A DNA stretch of 64,000 nt from Maritalea sp049801075. Lineage in GTDB: Bacteria; Pseudomonadota; Alphaproteobacteria; Rhizobiales; Devosiaceae. The DNA lies in the NCBI RefSeq assembly GCF_049801075.1, contig NZ_JBNAGG010000001.1:558001-622000 (forward strand), written 5' to 3'. Both the position numbers and the translations under genes were made by a program. Positions 16,571 through 25,417 of this stretch are shown piece after piece (position 1 is the first letter of the stretch; each line of letters opens with the position of its first letter). The notes beneath the pieces were generated by a model that was not told the DNA's origin, did no database searches, and saw nothing but the letters and a program-made list of their open reading frames with translations.

Positions 16571-18594
16571 GACGCCACCCTCAACCCAAAGCTTGCGGTT
16601 GCTCCCTGATCGGGATTGTTATTCAGATACAAAACACCGCCCAAATCTTGGGCGATGGTGTATGAAATACTCAGCCCTAATCCTGTCCCCTTGCCAACTT
16701 CTTTAGATGTGACAAATGGCTCAAAAATATCGTGTTCCAAACTTGGGATTCCTGCTCCATTGTCCACAACATCAATGTGAAAGTAGTCACCGTCCGCCCT
16801 TCCGGAAATGTCGATTTGTCCCGATTTGCGTTCTGCATCGGCAATCGCGTCGATGGCGTTGGAGATTAAATTTACCAATATCTGCTCGACCAAAAGCGGA
16901 TCACCTTGCACCCGCACCTCAAAACTCTCCATATCCATACTGATTTGAATATGGGGCAATTCGGCGAGCCGGGATTGGAAAATTTCTACGGATCTCTCCA
17001 CAACAGGCGCAAGTTCAATGGGCTTGATCTGATAGTCTGAGCGGCGGGCAAAATGCGAGAATTGCTTGACAAGCGCGGTCATACGATCCGACAGCCGGAC
17101 AATCTTTTGCAAGGGCTTTTCTAGCGTTTTCACGTCCGCTCCTTGCTCCAATCTTGTGAGGCTATTATGCGCTGCGTAGCGTGTTGCGGCGATGGGCTGG
17201 TTAAGTTCATGCGATATCCCCGCGGACAAACGGCCGAGCGCGGCCAGTTTGCCCGCTTGAACCAGTTCCACCTGTGTTTGCTGTAGTTTCTTGTTGGTGC
17301 GTTCGCGCTCTTTAATCTCGTTTTGCAGGCGTTTCAGCGTTTCTTCTCGCTCCAAAACGGATTGGCGGAACACTTCCACTGCGTTGCCCATGCGCCCCAA
17401 TTCGTCGCTGCCCGTCATTTGCTCGGTCGATTGATCCAGCTCCCCGCGTGCGATGGCCCGTAGTGCGTGAGAAAGTGCCTGCAGTCGTGCCACCACGCGC
17501 CGCCGCACATAAAAGATCAAGATAAACAATGTCGCCATGAGGCCCATAAGCGTAAGCGCAACAATCTGCAGGCTTGCATCCTGCATGTCGCGAATGGCCT
17601 CGTCTGCCAGCCCGATGGCAGTTGCGCGGCGCGCCTCCCCTGTTTCTGACAACTCCTTTTGGAACTGCGACAGGCTTTGTTGCGCCGCGGAAAGCTCAAG
17701 CAACACATTTTGTCTTGCGTCAATCAATTGCTGTGCCACGGCAAAAATGCCAGTTGGCGATGTTGCCAAGTCTCTCAGCGATCGAAGGGATTGATCAAGC
17801 GTGATCAATGCATCTGCATCGCCGAGTTCTTCCAGCAATCGGCTGGCCCTGTCCAAACTTTCCAACGTGATATCTGCAAATTGCGCGAGACTTTCAGCGC
17901 TTTGCGCATTGGCGCTTTGCAACATAGCATTGATGGCAAAGCTGCCTTCTCGCCCGACCTCTTGCACCAAATCGCGTTTCGCGCTTTCGGTGCTCAACAG
18001 GTCAAATGCGGCGCGGAAATCCTCCTGACCCTCCGAAACCTCAATGCGGGACACGGCATTGTCGATATTGAATGATATATCCAACAAAAGCGGCGAGATT
18101 TCCGATTGGAAGTCAGCCTGTAACCATCGCAGGCTGGACGCTTTTTCGATCAAGTTTTCCTCCAAGCTGAACTGCTTGTCGGAGAATTGCAGCAATAGGC
18201 GGATATGCTGTTCAATTTCGTCGCGTGCCGAAATCAATTCGGGATCGCGCACGCGGCTGATGCGGTCGGTCAAGTTGGTCAGTTGGGCGTTGAGCGCTTC
18301 CTGATAGGCCGCACGGTCTTTGCGCAACCGTGGTTCACTCAAAATTGTGGCTTGCGCCGCCAGCTCTGTCACCGCGGTGGCAACCTCATTCACCTGCACA
18401 ATTTCAGGCATTTGTTGCTCTACCAATTCAGACATGTCTTGGCTGATGGTGGTGAAGCGCAACACGGCGGCAAAAGCGATGATGGCCAAGATGGCGGAAA
18501 TCAATAGGAAGGACGCAAACAGTCGGCCCCAAACGCTGTAGGCACCTGGCAAATAGGCAAAAAGCCGATCTTTGAAAGAAAGGGCATCACTCAT
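16567..18594 (-). CDS. Membrane sensor histidine kinase, PgtB/DctB-like
   Basis: A 675-residue kinase with one membrane helix at about 24-46, a long helical periplasmic region (47-340) and a second helix at about 341-363. A HAMP domain (364-417) and a coiled linker precede the kinase core. The phosphorylated histidine is about residue 462 in GRLSAGISHELNQP. The ATPase domain has NLISNAIDAI, DNGAGIP and GTGLGLSIS. Length and layout resemble PgtB of Salmonella. Start and stop overlap the neighbouring genes by four bases, so the sensor protein, kinase and regulator form one operon. The periplasmic region probably reads ligand occupancy of the 18591 protein. Confidence 0.9.
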   Translation of the reverse strand: MSDALSFKDRLFAYLPGAYSVWGRLFASFLLISAILAIIAFAAVLRFTTISQDMSELVEQQMPEIVQVNEVATAVTELAAQATILSEPRLRKDRAAYQEALNAQLTNLTDRISRVRDPELISARDEIEQHIRLLLQFSDKQFSLEENLIEKASSLRWLQADFQSEISPLLLDISFNIDNAVSRIEVSEGQEDFRAAFDLLSTESAKRDLVQEVGREGSFAINAMLQSANAQSAESLAQFADITLESLDRASRLLEELGDADALITLDQSLRSLRDLATSPTGIFAVAQQLIDARQNVLLELSAAQQSLSQFQKELSETGEARRATAIGLADEAIRDMQDASLQIVALTLMGLMATLFILIFYVRRRVVARLQALSHALRAIARGELDQSTEQMTGSDELGRMGNAVEVFRQSVLEREETLKRLQNEIKERERTNKKLQQTQVELVQAGKLAALGRLSAGISHELNQPIAATRYAAHNSLTRLEQGADVKTLEKPLQKIVRLSDRMTALVKQFSHFARRSDYQIKPIELAPVVERSVEIFQSRLAELPHIQISMDMESFEVRVQGDPLLVEQILVNLISNAIDAIADAERKSGQIDISGRADGDYFHIDVVDNGAGIPSLEHDIFEPFVTSKEVGKGTGLGLSISYTIAQDLGGVLYLNNNPDQGATASFGLRVAS

Positions 18595-19832
18595 TGAGTG
18601 ATCTCACGTAATTCATTTTCTGCCAGATTGAGCAGCATCTCGGCTTGAGATTGCCAGCGTACTTGAAACTTTTTCTGTTCGGCCGTCATTGGTGCATAAC
18701 GTGTCCCTGGCCCGGGCATCGGGCTCGGCTGCATAATCGCGACTTCATGCTCTTCGATTGGCATGGTGAGCAAGTAGGTTTTCGCCAAATCAAGCTTTGT
18801 GCGATGCAGTTTCGCGCGTTCGGCATCTGCCTCAATATCGCGAATTTCGCGCCAGATGGCACGGCGACGGCCAAATTGATTGGTGATGAACTGATCGAAA
18901 ATCTCGTTCACCATCCAATAACGCCGCGCAGCAAGTTCAGGATCATAGGCGGCCCAGCTCAGGCGCAATGCTGCAGTCAGTGCGGGGTATTTTTCGTACG
19001 ATAAAGTTTTGCGCAGCTCTACATCTATCGGCACCCTGTTGATGCTCGGCGTTAGCAAAACTTCTTGCCCTTCCGGCGACAACACAAAATCGATAAAGCG
19101 CTCCGCAAGCTCCGGTGCCCCGCCGCCTTTCAATTTTGCGATACGGCCCGGCACCAACATGACAGGACGGCCATACTGAAAGCTTAGGTCATCTTCAGAG
19201 ATGGCGAGAAAGTCGATGTTCAACCCGATGTCAAATCGCTCAGATTTCAGACCATCGATCACACCAAAGCTGCGTGAAGTTATGGTCGCAAAATTTGCAC
19301 TGAGTTGCAGCACATATTGCCAACCATCTTCCCAACCGCGATCCTGAAGGAATTGCTCAACAATCAAATGTGTGGTGCCAGAACGGGACGGACGAGCAAT
19401 GCCGATCCGTCCATCGAAACGAGGTTCCAGCAACATATTCCAACTGCTGGGCACATTGCTTAAACGGTCCGTTTTCCAACTCCAACCAACGGATGAAAGC
19501 GCAAAATCATGATGTCTTTTGCCCTTATAGGGTGCCAGATGATCGAAGTCATCGAGCATGTCGAAAGCTTCAGGCGAAGAAGCCCAGAAAATATCAAATT
19601 CGCGGCCATTGCCGAGTGCCACTTCGCCCAAGGCATGATTGGTGTTCTTGTTCAGCACCAGCACATCAATATTTGGATTATCGCGTTCGAAGCCCTCTAC
19701 AAAGGGTTTGAACACCCGCTCTGACATTGATGTCAGCACCCGCAATCGCTGCGGTTTTTCTTGCGCATAGGCTGGTGTTATCGCACTGATTGCAAGCGTC
19801 AGCAGCGCGACAAAAGTCATCCGATTGGTCAT
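18591..19832 (-). CDS. Periplasmic sensor binding protein, PgtC-like
   Basis: A 413-residue exported protein with a signal peptide ending in PAYA before QEKPQRLRVLTSMSE. It is a clear paralogue of the transporter binding protein at 13704: FDIFWASSPEAFDML, PSRSGTTHLIVEQ and ITSRSFGVIDG have near-identical counterparts. Being translationally coupled to the kinase and lacking its own permease, it is most simply the ligand-sensing partner of that kinase, as PgtC is for PgtB. I start at ATG 19832 because GAGGAG lies four bases upstream and the signal peptide begins there. The ligand is unproven. Confidence 0.85.
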   Translation of the reverse strand: MTNRMTFVALLTLAISAITPAYAQEKPQRLRVLTSMSERVFKPFVEGFERDNPNIDVLVLNKNTNHALGEVALGNGREFDIFWASSPEAFDMLDDFDHLAPYKGKRHHDFALSSVGWSWKTDRLSNVPSSWNMLLEPRFDGRIGIARPSRSGTTHLIVEQFLQDRGWEDGWQYVLQLSANFATITSRSFGVIDGLKSERFDIGLNIDFLAISEDDLSFQYGRPVMLVPGRIAKLKGGGAPELAERFIDFVLSPEGQEVLLTPSINRVPIDVELRKTLSYEKYPALTAALRLSWAAYDPELAARRYWMVNEIFDQFITNQFGRRRAIWREIRDIEADAERAKLHRTKLDLAKTYLLTMPIEEHEVAIMQPSPMPGPGTRYAPMTAEQKKFQVRWQSQAEMLLNLAENELREITQ

Positions 19833-20037
19833 AGTTCTCCTCACCCGAGGCACAACTGATACAATATGTTTGCGCCAACAAGCAAACAAGTTCATGCGAA
19901 TTTCGCACCTGAAACAAAATGATCTAAGTCTCGCCTTCGATCCTAGCCGCACTGATTTACTGGCTTGAAACCGCGCAAATCCGGACTTTATCAACAGGTC
20001 GTAACATGAGATTTGACTACAAATCGAATCTATGCTT

Positions 20038-20052
20038 GTTTGTCAGACAAAC
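20038..20052. promoter_or_regulatory. Perfect palindrome GTTTGTC-A-GACAAAC, candidate FadR-type operator
   Basis: Seven-base arms flank a single A. The core fits the TNGT-N3-ACNA pattern seen for FadR-subfamily GntR regulators. It ends 23 bases before the start of the regulator at 20076, consistent with autoregulation. No second perfect copy was seen before the importer at 20980. Confidence 0.6.
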
Positions 20053-20075
20053 GCATAAACAGTCAAAGGCAACTT

Positions 20076-20822
20076 ATGGCCCCGCAATCGAAATCAACCA
20101 ATGCAAGCGCCGCTTCTGGCACCGCTTCGCAGTTTTTGCGCCCTATTAAGCGGCGCACGCGCGACGTAGAAGTGCTCGAAGCGCTTGCTGTTATGATTGA
20201 GCAAGCAGGCCTTAAAGAAGGCGACAAATTGCCAACTGAAACCGAACTGGCGTCGCGCTTGCAAGTCGGGCGCTCCACCGTTCGGGAAGCGCTGAAGGTA
20301 TGGGAAAATCTGGGCATTGTCGAACGTCGCACCAGCGCTGGCACCATTTTGGCCATGGATATAGTGCCCAATTCGGTGCATGTGCCAGTTGTATTGCAAT
20401 TCGAGGCGGAAGGCCTTTTGCGGACACAGCAGGTGCGCCGCGCTTTGGAAAAGGAAGCTGTGCACCTTGCCGCACTTCATGCCAGCCAAAAGGATCGAGA
20501 CGCTATCAAGGATACACTCGAGGCTTTGTTTGATGTGGTTGATAAAGGCCTGCCCTGGCGCCAAGCCGATGCGAATTTTCACCGTGCGATTTATGCTGCA
20601 TCGGGCAATCCACTCTTTGCGCAATTGATCGAACAGGTGCACGGTGCCTTTCACCAGCATTATATCGAACCATTTATGGACGATAGCTACGGCCTACCGT
20701 CAATTCCGCTACATAAGCCTTTGGCCGAAGCCGTGATTGCAGGTGACGCCGCGGCGGCCGTTTCTGCGATGGAAAAAATTCTCGACAGCACCGAACAGCA
20801 AACAAAGGAGCTTTTGGGCTAG
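20076..20822 (+). CDS. FadR-subfamily GntR transcriptional regulator
   Basis: A 248-residue regulator with an N-terminal winged helix (about 25-90: KLPTETELASRLQVGRSTVR) and an all-helical FCD effector domain. That domain contains the metal/ligand-binding residues in DANFHRAIYAASGNP and HKPLAEAVIAGD. I start at ATG 20076, just after the palindrome; a frame beginning at 20013 would place the operator inside the gene. It precedes the mannoside operon in the same direction and is separated from it by a terminator and control region, so it is the probable regulator of that operon. The effector is likely a sugar or sugar acid. Confidence 0.87.
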   Translation: MAPQSKSTNASAASGTASQFLRPIKRRTRDVEVLEALAVMIEQAGLKEGDKLPTETELASRLQVGRSTVREALKVWENLGIVERRTSAGTILAMDIVPNSVHVPVVLQFEAEGLLRTQQVRRALEKEAVHLAALHASQKDRDAIKDTLEALFDVVDKGLPWRQADANFHRAIYAASGNPLFAQLIEQVHGAFHQHYIEPFMDDSYGLPSIPLHKPLAEAVIAGDAAAAVSAMEKILDSTEQQTKELLG

Positions 20823-20830
20823 CGATTTAA

Positions 20831-20859
20831 GACGACGCTCAACAGCGTCGTCTCTTTTT
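20831..20859 (+). terminator. Rho-independent terminator after the FadR-type gene
   Basis: A nine-base stem GACGACGCT/AGCGTCGTC (20831-20839 and 20844-20852) with loop CAAC is followed by TCTTTTT. It separates the regulator from the importer operon. Confidence 0.9.
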
Positions 20860-20870
20860 AAGCACAAAAA

Positions 20871-20902
20871 GTACAACGATATATATTTAGTACAACGTTG
20901 GA
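20871..20902. promoter_or_regulatory. Direct repeat GTACAACG with LacI-like palindrome
   Basis: GTACAACG occurs at 20871-20878 and 20890-20897, spaced 19 bases. The second copy extends to TACAACGTTGGA (20891-20902), a near-palindrome with a central CG as is usual for LacI-family operators. It lies about 80 bases before the mannoside importer. The LacI-type protein encoded at 29476 at the far end of the operon is a candidate binder. Confidence 0.4.
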
Positions 20903-20979
20903 TTTTTTGAGAGGAGTTTCCGGCATTGGCCGGATGGGAAGTGCCGCATATGCGCGGCGCAATTTAAAGGGAGGAAATA

Positions 20980-22251
20980 GTGAAACACTTATTCCGTACA
21001 GTGGCCACAAGCGCCATTCTCGCAGCCACCTTGTCTGCCGGAACCGCATTGGCCGAAACAAAACTAAAACTTGTTGAAGTGATCACAAGTCCTGCGCGGA
21101 CTGAAACACTCAACAGCTTGGTTTCTGAATATGAAGCCAACAATCCTGATGTCGATGTTGAGATCATTTCACTGCCATGGGGCGAAGCCTTTGAAAAGCT
21201 TTCCACAATGGTTGCAGGCGGCGAAGTGCCTGACGTTGTTGAGATGCCAGACGCTTGGTTGGCCCTTTACGCCGGCAACGACATGTTGCTCAGCCTTGAA
21301 GACGCGATCTCCGGTTGGGAGCATGGCGACACGTTGGCCCAAAAGACTTTGGATATGGCCCGCTTGGCTGAAGACGAAGCTTACACATTGCCATATGGGT
21401 TTTATCTCCGCGCCATGTTCTACAACAAGAAATTGTTGGCAGAAGCTGGCGTAGATGGCCCGCCGCATACCATGGAAGAGTTCATGGAAGCGTCGGCTAA
21501 AGTTTCTGAATTGCCTGGTAAATCTGGTTACTGCCTGCGCGGTGGCGGTGGCGGTTTGAACGCATGGATCATGTATGCGGCCACAATGAACGGCTCTAAT
21601 GAGTTCTTCACCGAAGATGGCCAGAGCCGTCTGAACGAACCAGGTTCAATCGAAGGGCTTCAGTTCCTTATCGATATGTATCAAAAAGAATACGCGCCTT
21701 ATGCCAGCGTGAACTGGGGCTTCAACGAAATCGTTGCGGGCTTCTATTCCGGCACATGTGCGTTTTTGGACCAAGATCCAGATGCCTTGATCTCAGTGGC
21801 CGAGCGGATGGACCCAGAAGATTTTGCTGTGACGCCAATGCCAGTTGGTCCGTCAGGCAAAGCCTTCCCAACCATCGGTTTTGCGGGCTGGTCTGTGTTT
21901 AACACCACAGAACATCAGGATGAAGCGGTTGCTCTTGTGCAGCACCTTTCATCACCTGAATCTAACCTCACATGGACTAAGCAAGTCGGTGTAATCCCGA
22001 TCCACGAAGGTGCAGAGCAAGATTCTCACTTCGCCACCCCACAGTATAAGGGCTGGTTCGACACACTGAATGGTGAAGAATATATCCCTACAATTATGCC
22101 AGTTTACTTGAAAAAGTTCGGCGTATTCAAAGAGTTGGCGATCTCTTCAAGCCAAGAGGCCTTGTTGGGTCAACGCACAGCTGAAGATTTGGCCGAAGAA
22201 TGGGCTTCATTCCTCACAACTGAATATAAAGCATGGAAAGCCGCACAATGA
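20980..22251 (+). CDS. Sugar ABC importer binding protein, MalE/UgpB type
   Basis: A 423-residue periplasmic binding protein of the SBP_bac_1 family, with a signal peptide (residues 1-24) ending in GTALA before ETKLKLVEV. The family pattern VAGGEVPDVVEMPDAWLA and the repeated Trp-rich C-terminal segment are visible. The start is GTG 20980 behind GGGAGGAAATA. It is the first gene of a tightly packed operon with two permeases, an ATPase, a phosphomannose-isomerase cupin, a ROK kinase and an alpha-mannosidase, so an oligomannoside or other mannose-containing glycoside is the likely ligand. Its stop overlaps the permease start (ATGA). Confidence 0.87.
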   Translation: MKHLFRTVATSAILAATLSAGTALAETKLKLVEVITSPARTETLNSLVSEYEANNPDVDVEIISLPWGEAFEKLSTMVAGGEVPDVVEMPDAWLALYAGNDMLLSLEDAISGWEHGDTLAQKTLDMARLAEDEAYTLPYGFYLRAMFYNKKLLAEAGVDGPPHTMEEFMEASAKVSELPGKSGYCLRGGGGGLNAWIMYAATMNGSNEFFTEDGQSRLNEPGSIEGLQFLIDMYQKEYAPYASVNWGFNEIVAGFYSGTCAFLDQDPDALISVAERMDPEDFAVTPMPVGPSGKAFPTIGFAGWSVFNTTEHQDEAVALVQHLSSPESNLTWTKQVGVIPIHEGAEQDSHFATPQYKGWFDTLNGEEYIPTIMPVYLKKFGVFKELAISSSQEALLGQRTAEDLAEEWASFLTTEYKAWKAAQ

Positions 22252-23180
22252 CGATGGCGCTCCCTACCTCCCCCGGCAATGGCCGGGGGAGACCCCTCAA
22301 AAGATTTCATTGGTTGGTTGAGCCATATTTATATCTCTCGCCCGCCATTATCCTGATCGCCCTGGTGATGCTGGTGCCGCTTGTTGTTGGCATATCCTAT
22401 GCATTCCAAGCGATTAACCTGCTGAACCCGTTTGAAACTGGTTGGGTCGGCTTCGCCAATTTTGAAAAATTGTGGGCGGATCGGTTGTTCTGGAAAGCCC
22501 TGACCAACACCTTCTGGTGGACGCTTGGTTCGCTGTTCTTCCAATTCTTCTTGGGCCTTGGTCTGGCATTGCTGCTCAACAAACCATTTGCAGGTCGCGG
22601 CATTGTGCAAGGCTTGGTGTTCCTGCCATGGGCAGTCCCCGCCTTTTTGTCTGGCTTGAATTGGGCTTGGCTATTTAACCCTATCATTGGCCCTATCCCC
22701 CATTGGCTTGCCGCTGTTGGCTTGATGGACGAGCCGCAAAACATTCTCGCCAATCCTGATATGGCGTTGTGGGGGCCTATTGTTGCCAATGTATGGTTTG
22801 GCATTCCGTTTTTTGCCATCACATTGCTGGCCGCCTTGCAATCTATTCCGCGCGACCTTTATGAAGCCGCTGCGATTGATGGGGCGAGCGTATGGCAGAG
22901 TTTTATCAAAATCACCGTGCCGTTTTTGGCGCCGACCATCGCCATCACCGTTATGTTGCGCACAATTTGGATCGCCAACTTTGCCGACCTGATTTACATC
23001 ATGACCGGCGGTGGGCCAGCCAACTCGACCCACATTATCTCGTCTTACATTTTCACAACCGCATTCCGTCGGCTTGATTTCGCCTATGCATCCACCCTGG
23101 CCATCGCCTTGCTGGTGCTGCTGTTGGCTTATGCCATGCTGATTTTGCAAATGCGCAAACATTTGGTGAAGGGGATTTGA
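22248..23180 (+). CDS. Sugar ABC importer permease, MalF/UgpA type
   Basis: A 310-residue membrane protein with six predicted transmembrane segments and the EAA loop PRDLYEAAAIDGASVWQSF that docks to the ATPase. I start at ATG 22248, overlapping the binding-protein stop as ATGA. Codons 8-15 form a very stable 10-base-pair hairpin (22268-22291), so the Pro/Gly-rich start of the protein is partly dictated by an RNA element. It would form a heterodimeric channel with the next gene product. Confidence 0.88.
   Translation: MTMALPTSPGNGRGRPLKRFHWLVEPYLYLSPAIILIALVMLVPLVVGISYAFQAINLLNPFETGWVGFANFEKLWADRLFWKALTNTFWWTLGSLFFQFFLGLGLALLLNKPFAGRGIVQGLVFLPWAVPAFLSGLNWAWLFNPIIGPIPHWLAAVGLMDEPQNILANPDMALWGPIVANVWFGIPFFAITLLAALQSIPRDLYEAAAIDGASVWQSFIKITVPFLAPTIAITVMLRTIWIANFADLIYIMTGGGPANSTHIISSYIFTTAFRRLDFAYASTLAIALLVLLLAYAMLILQMRKHLVKGI
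22268..22291 (+). other. GC-rich hairpin at the binding-protein/permease junction
   Basis: A perfect 10-base-pair stem pairs 22268-22277 with 22282-22291 around loop AATG, about 20 bases into the permease gene and without a T-run. It probably stabilises the upstream binding-protein mRNA and slows permease translation. Confidence 0.6.
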
Positions 23181-23182
23181 TT

Positions 23183-24019
23183 ATGCAAAAGACCGCTTTC
23201 CCCATTGGCGCAACGCTGCGCTATGCCGCAATCGCGCTGTATGTGCTGTTTGCTTTGTTTCCAATCTATTGGCTGGTCAAAATCGCCGTCACACCAGATC
23301 GGTTGATTTACACAGAAGGCACGCAAATTTGGCCTTCTAGTTTCACCTTAGACAATTTTGTCTCGGTGCTGTTTTTGACTGACTTTCTGGTCTACTTCAA
23401 AAACTCCATGATTGTGAGCTTGGGCACAGCTTTCTTCACCACATTGGTGGCAACGGCGGCCGGCTATGCCTTCTCCCGCTTCCACTTTCGCGGCAAGGCC
23501 ATCATCATTGCCTTGATGCTGATCACTCAGATGTTCCCTCTCCTGATGATCATTGCGCCGATATACAAGATCATGGCCGGACTGCGCCTTCTCGACAGTC
23601 TAACCGGTCTGATCATTGTATACACCGCGTTCAACGTGCCGTTTGCCACCTTCCTGATGCAGGGCTTTTTCGATGGCATTCCTAAAGACCTCGAAGAAGC
23701 AGCCATGATTGATGGCTGCACCCGGTTTGAAGCGCTACGCAAAGTGATTTTTCCGCTCACCTTGCCCGGTTTGGCTGCCACACTTGGCTTCATCTTCACC
23801 GCTGCTTGGAGCGAGCTTTTGTTCGCACTGATGCTCATCAACTCTGATGACAAGATGACTTTTCCCGTGGGCCTTAAAACCTTCGTGTCCAAATTTGCAG
23901 TGGATTGGGGGCAGATGATGGCCGCAGGCACCCTCGCCCTTATTCCAAGCTGCTTGTTCTTTATTCTTATCCAGCGGTTCCTGGTCAAAGGTTTGACCGC
24001 AGGCGCTGTGAAAGGCTGA
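23183..24019 (+). CDS. Sugar ABC importer permease, MalG/UgpE type
   Basis: A 278-residue six-helix permease with the EAA loop PKDLEEAAMIDGCTRFEAL. The start is ATG 23183, two bases after the stop of the first permease, with GGGG upstream. The C-terminus LVKGLTAGAVKG is characteristic of the MalG group. It pairs with the 22248 product. Confidence 0.88.
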   Translation: MQKTAFPIGATLRYAAIALYVLFALFPIYWLVKIAVTPDRLIYTEGTQIWPSSFTLDNFVSVLFLTDFLVYFKNSMIVSLGTAFFTTLVATAAGYAFSRFHFRGKAIIIALMLITQMFPLLMIIAPIYKIMAGLRLLDSLTGLIIVYTAFNVPFATFLMQGFFDGIPKDLEEAAMIDGCTRFEALRKVIFPLTLPGLAATLGFIFTAAWSELLFALMLINSDDKMTFPVGLKTFVSKFAVDWGQMMAAGTLALIPSCLFFILIQRFLVKGLTAGAVKG

Positions 24020-24021
24020 TT

Positions 24022-25068
24022 ATGACTGCGATTACGCTAAACAGCATCAATAAACGCTTTGGGCCGGTGCATGTGCTCAAAGACATTTCACTTCAGTTCG
24101 ACAAAGGCGAATTTGTTGTTCTGGTTGGCCCCTCTGGATGCGGCAAGTCCACATTGCTGCGGATGATTGCAGGGCTGGAACCTGTTAGCTCTGGCGACAT
24201 GATTTTTGGCGAAACGCGCGTCAATGATCTCGAGCCACGAGACCGCGATATCGCCATGGTGTTCCAATCCTACGCGCTATATCCGCATATGAATGTGGAG
24301 CGCAATTTGGGCTTCAGCCTTGAGTTGCGCAAGCGCGCTGCCGCTGAAAAGCAAGAGCGCACCTCACATGCTGCAGGCATTTTGGGGCTGGACAAATTGA
24401 TGGATCGGTTCCCTAAAGCTCTCTCTGGTGGCCAGCGTCAACGTGTTGCCATGGGTCGTGCAATTGTGCGCGACCCACAGATTTTCTTATTCGATGAACC
24501 CTTATCCAACCTCGACGCTGCATTGCGTATTGAAATGCGGATTGAGATTGCCAAGCTGCACCAACGACTTGGCACCACAATGGTTTATGTGACCCACGAT
24601 CAGGTGGAAGCCATGACGTTGGCCGACCGCATTGTGGTGATGAATGCTGGGCAAGTTGAACAAGTGGGCACACCACTTGATCTTTATAGCAATCCCGCAA
24701 ATCTATTTGTGGCAGGCTTTTTGGGCTCTCCCAAAATGAATTTCGTTGCCCATGATGATGGCGCGCTCAATCTGCCTTCGTCGCTTGCTAACCCCAAAGC
24801 ACAAACCTATGGCTTCCGCCCCGAACACATCAAAGTGACAGCAGCGGATGAAAACGCCCATCTGGTGGGCACTATCGACGTGGTGGAGCGCTTGGGGTCG
24901 GACACAATTTTCTACATCAACCATGGCGCCGACAAACCATTTGTGGTGCGCGTGCCCGGCATTGATCGCACCGCGATCGGCGAGAAAATTGGGTGTCAAT
25001 TCCAGCCTGATGATTTGCACCTATTTGATGAAAACGGCCATGCCATTTCGGAGCACAAAAATGGATAA
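24022..25068 (+). CDS. Sugar ABC importer ATPase, MalK/UgpC type
   Basis: A 348-residue ATPase. Walker A is GPSGCGKST, the Q-loop VFQSYALYPHM, the signature LSGGQRQRVAMGRAI, Walker B FLFDEPLSNLDA and the switch His lies in YVTHDQVEA. The C-terminal regulatory/TOBE part (about 235-348), with YGFRPEHIKV, is typical of MalK-like proteins shared by several sugar importers. I start at ATG 24022, two bases after the previous stop, because the residues before it belong to the permease frame. It overlaps the cupin gene by eight bases. Confidence 0.9.
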   Translation: MTAITLNSINKRFGPVHVLKDISLQFDKGEFVVLVGPSGCGKSTLLRMIAGLEPVSSGDMIFGETRVNDLEPRDRDIAMVFQSYALYPHMNVERNLGFSLELRKRAAAEKQERTSHAAGILGLDKLMDRFPKALSGGQRQRVAMGRAIVRDPQIFLFDEPLSNLDAALRIEMRIEIAKLHQRLGTTMVYVTHDQVEAMTLADRIVVMNAGQVEQVGTPLDLYSNPANLFVAGFLGSPKMNFVAHDDGALNLPSSLANPKAQTYGFRPEHIKVTAADENAHLVGTIDVVERLGSDTIFYINHGADKPFVVRVPGIDRTAIGEKIGCQFQPDDLHLFDENGHAISEHKNG

Positions 25069-25417
25069 CTCAACCCACCCACAATTTGAAGAACGTCCTT
25101 GGGGTAGCTTCACCGTCTTGACCGAAGGTGACGGCTTTAAGAGCAAGATCATTCAGGTCAAGCCCGAAGGTCAATTATCGTTGCAAAGTCACAAGCATCG
25201 CGCCGAACATTGGGTCGTGGCGCGGGGTACTGCAACAATTACCTTGGGAGAAGATAAGTTTGACCTGGAGGCAGGTCAATCTGTGGATATTCCGCAGGGC
25301 GCCATTCATCGAATTGAAAACTTCTCCGACGCCCCTGTCGACATTATCGAAGTGCAGTATGGCAGCTATTTGGGCGAAGACGACATTGTGCGCTACGAGG
25401 ACATCTATGGTCGATAG
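25061..25417 (+). CDS. Stand-alone type II phosphomannose isomerase (cupin)
   Basis: A 118-residue single-domain cupin equal to the C-terminal part of bifunctional ManC/AlgA proteins (MannoseP_isomer family). It begins FEERPWGSF, then HKHRAEHWVVARGTA with metal-binding His and Glu, DIPQGAIHRIEN, and VQYGSYLGEDDIVRYEDIYGR (shown in part). The expected reaction is mannose-6-phosphate to fructose-6-phosphate. The guanylyltransferase half is absent, and the gene is complete because it starts with its own ATG overlapping the ATPase gene and itself overlaps the ROK kinase gene. The position between importer and kinase supports a catabolic, not a polysaccharide-making, role. Confidence 0.8.
   Translation: MDNSTHPQFEERPWGSFTVLTEGDGFKSKIIQVKPEGQLSLQSHKHRAEHWVVARGTATITLGEDKFDLEAGQSVDIPQGAIHRIENFSDAPVDIIEVQYGSYLGEDDIVRYEDIYGR

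Noticed and set aside
20920..20962. Small stems (CCGGCATTGGCCGG and GCCGCATATGCGCGGC) in the leader of the mannoside operon, considered as a riboswitch
   Set aside because: The stems are short and match no known aptamer; only a leader structure of unknown meaning can be claimed.
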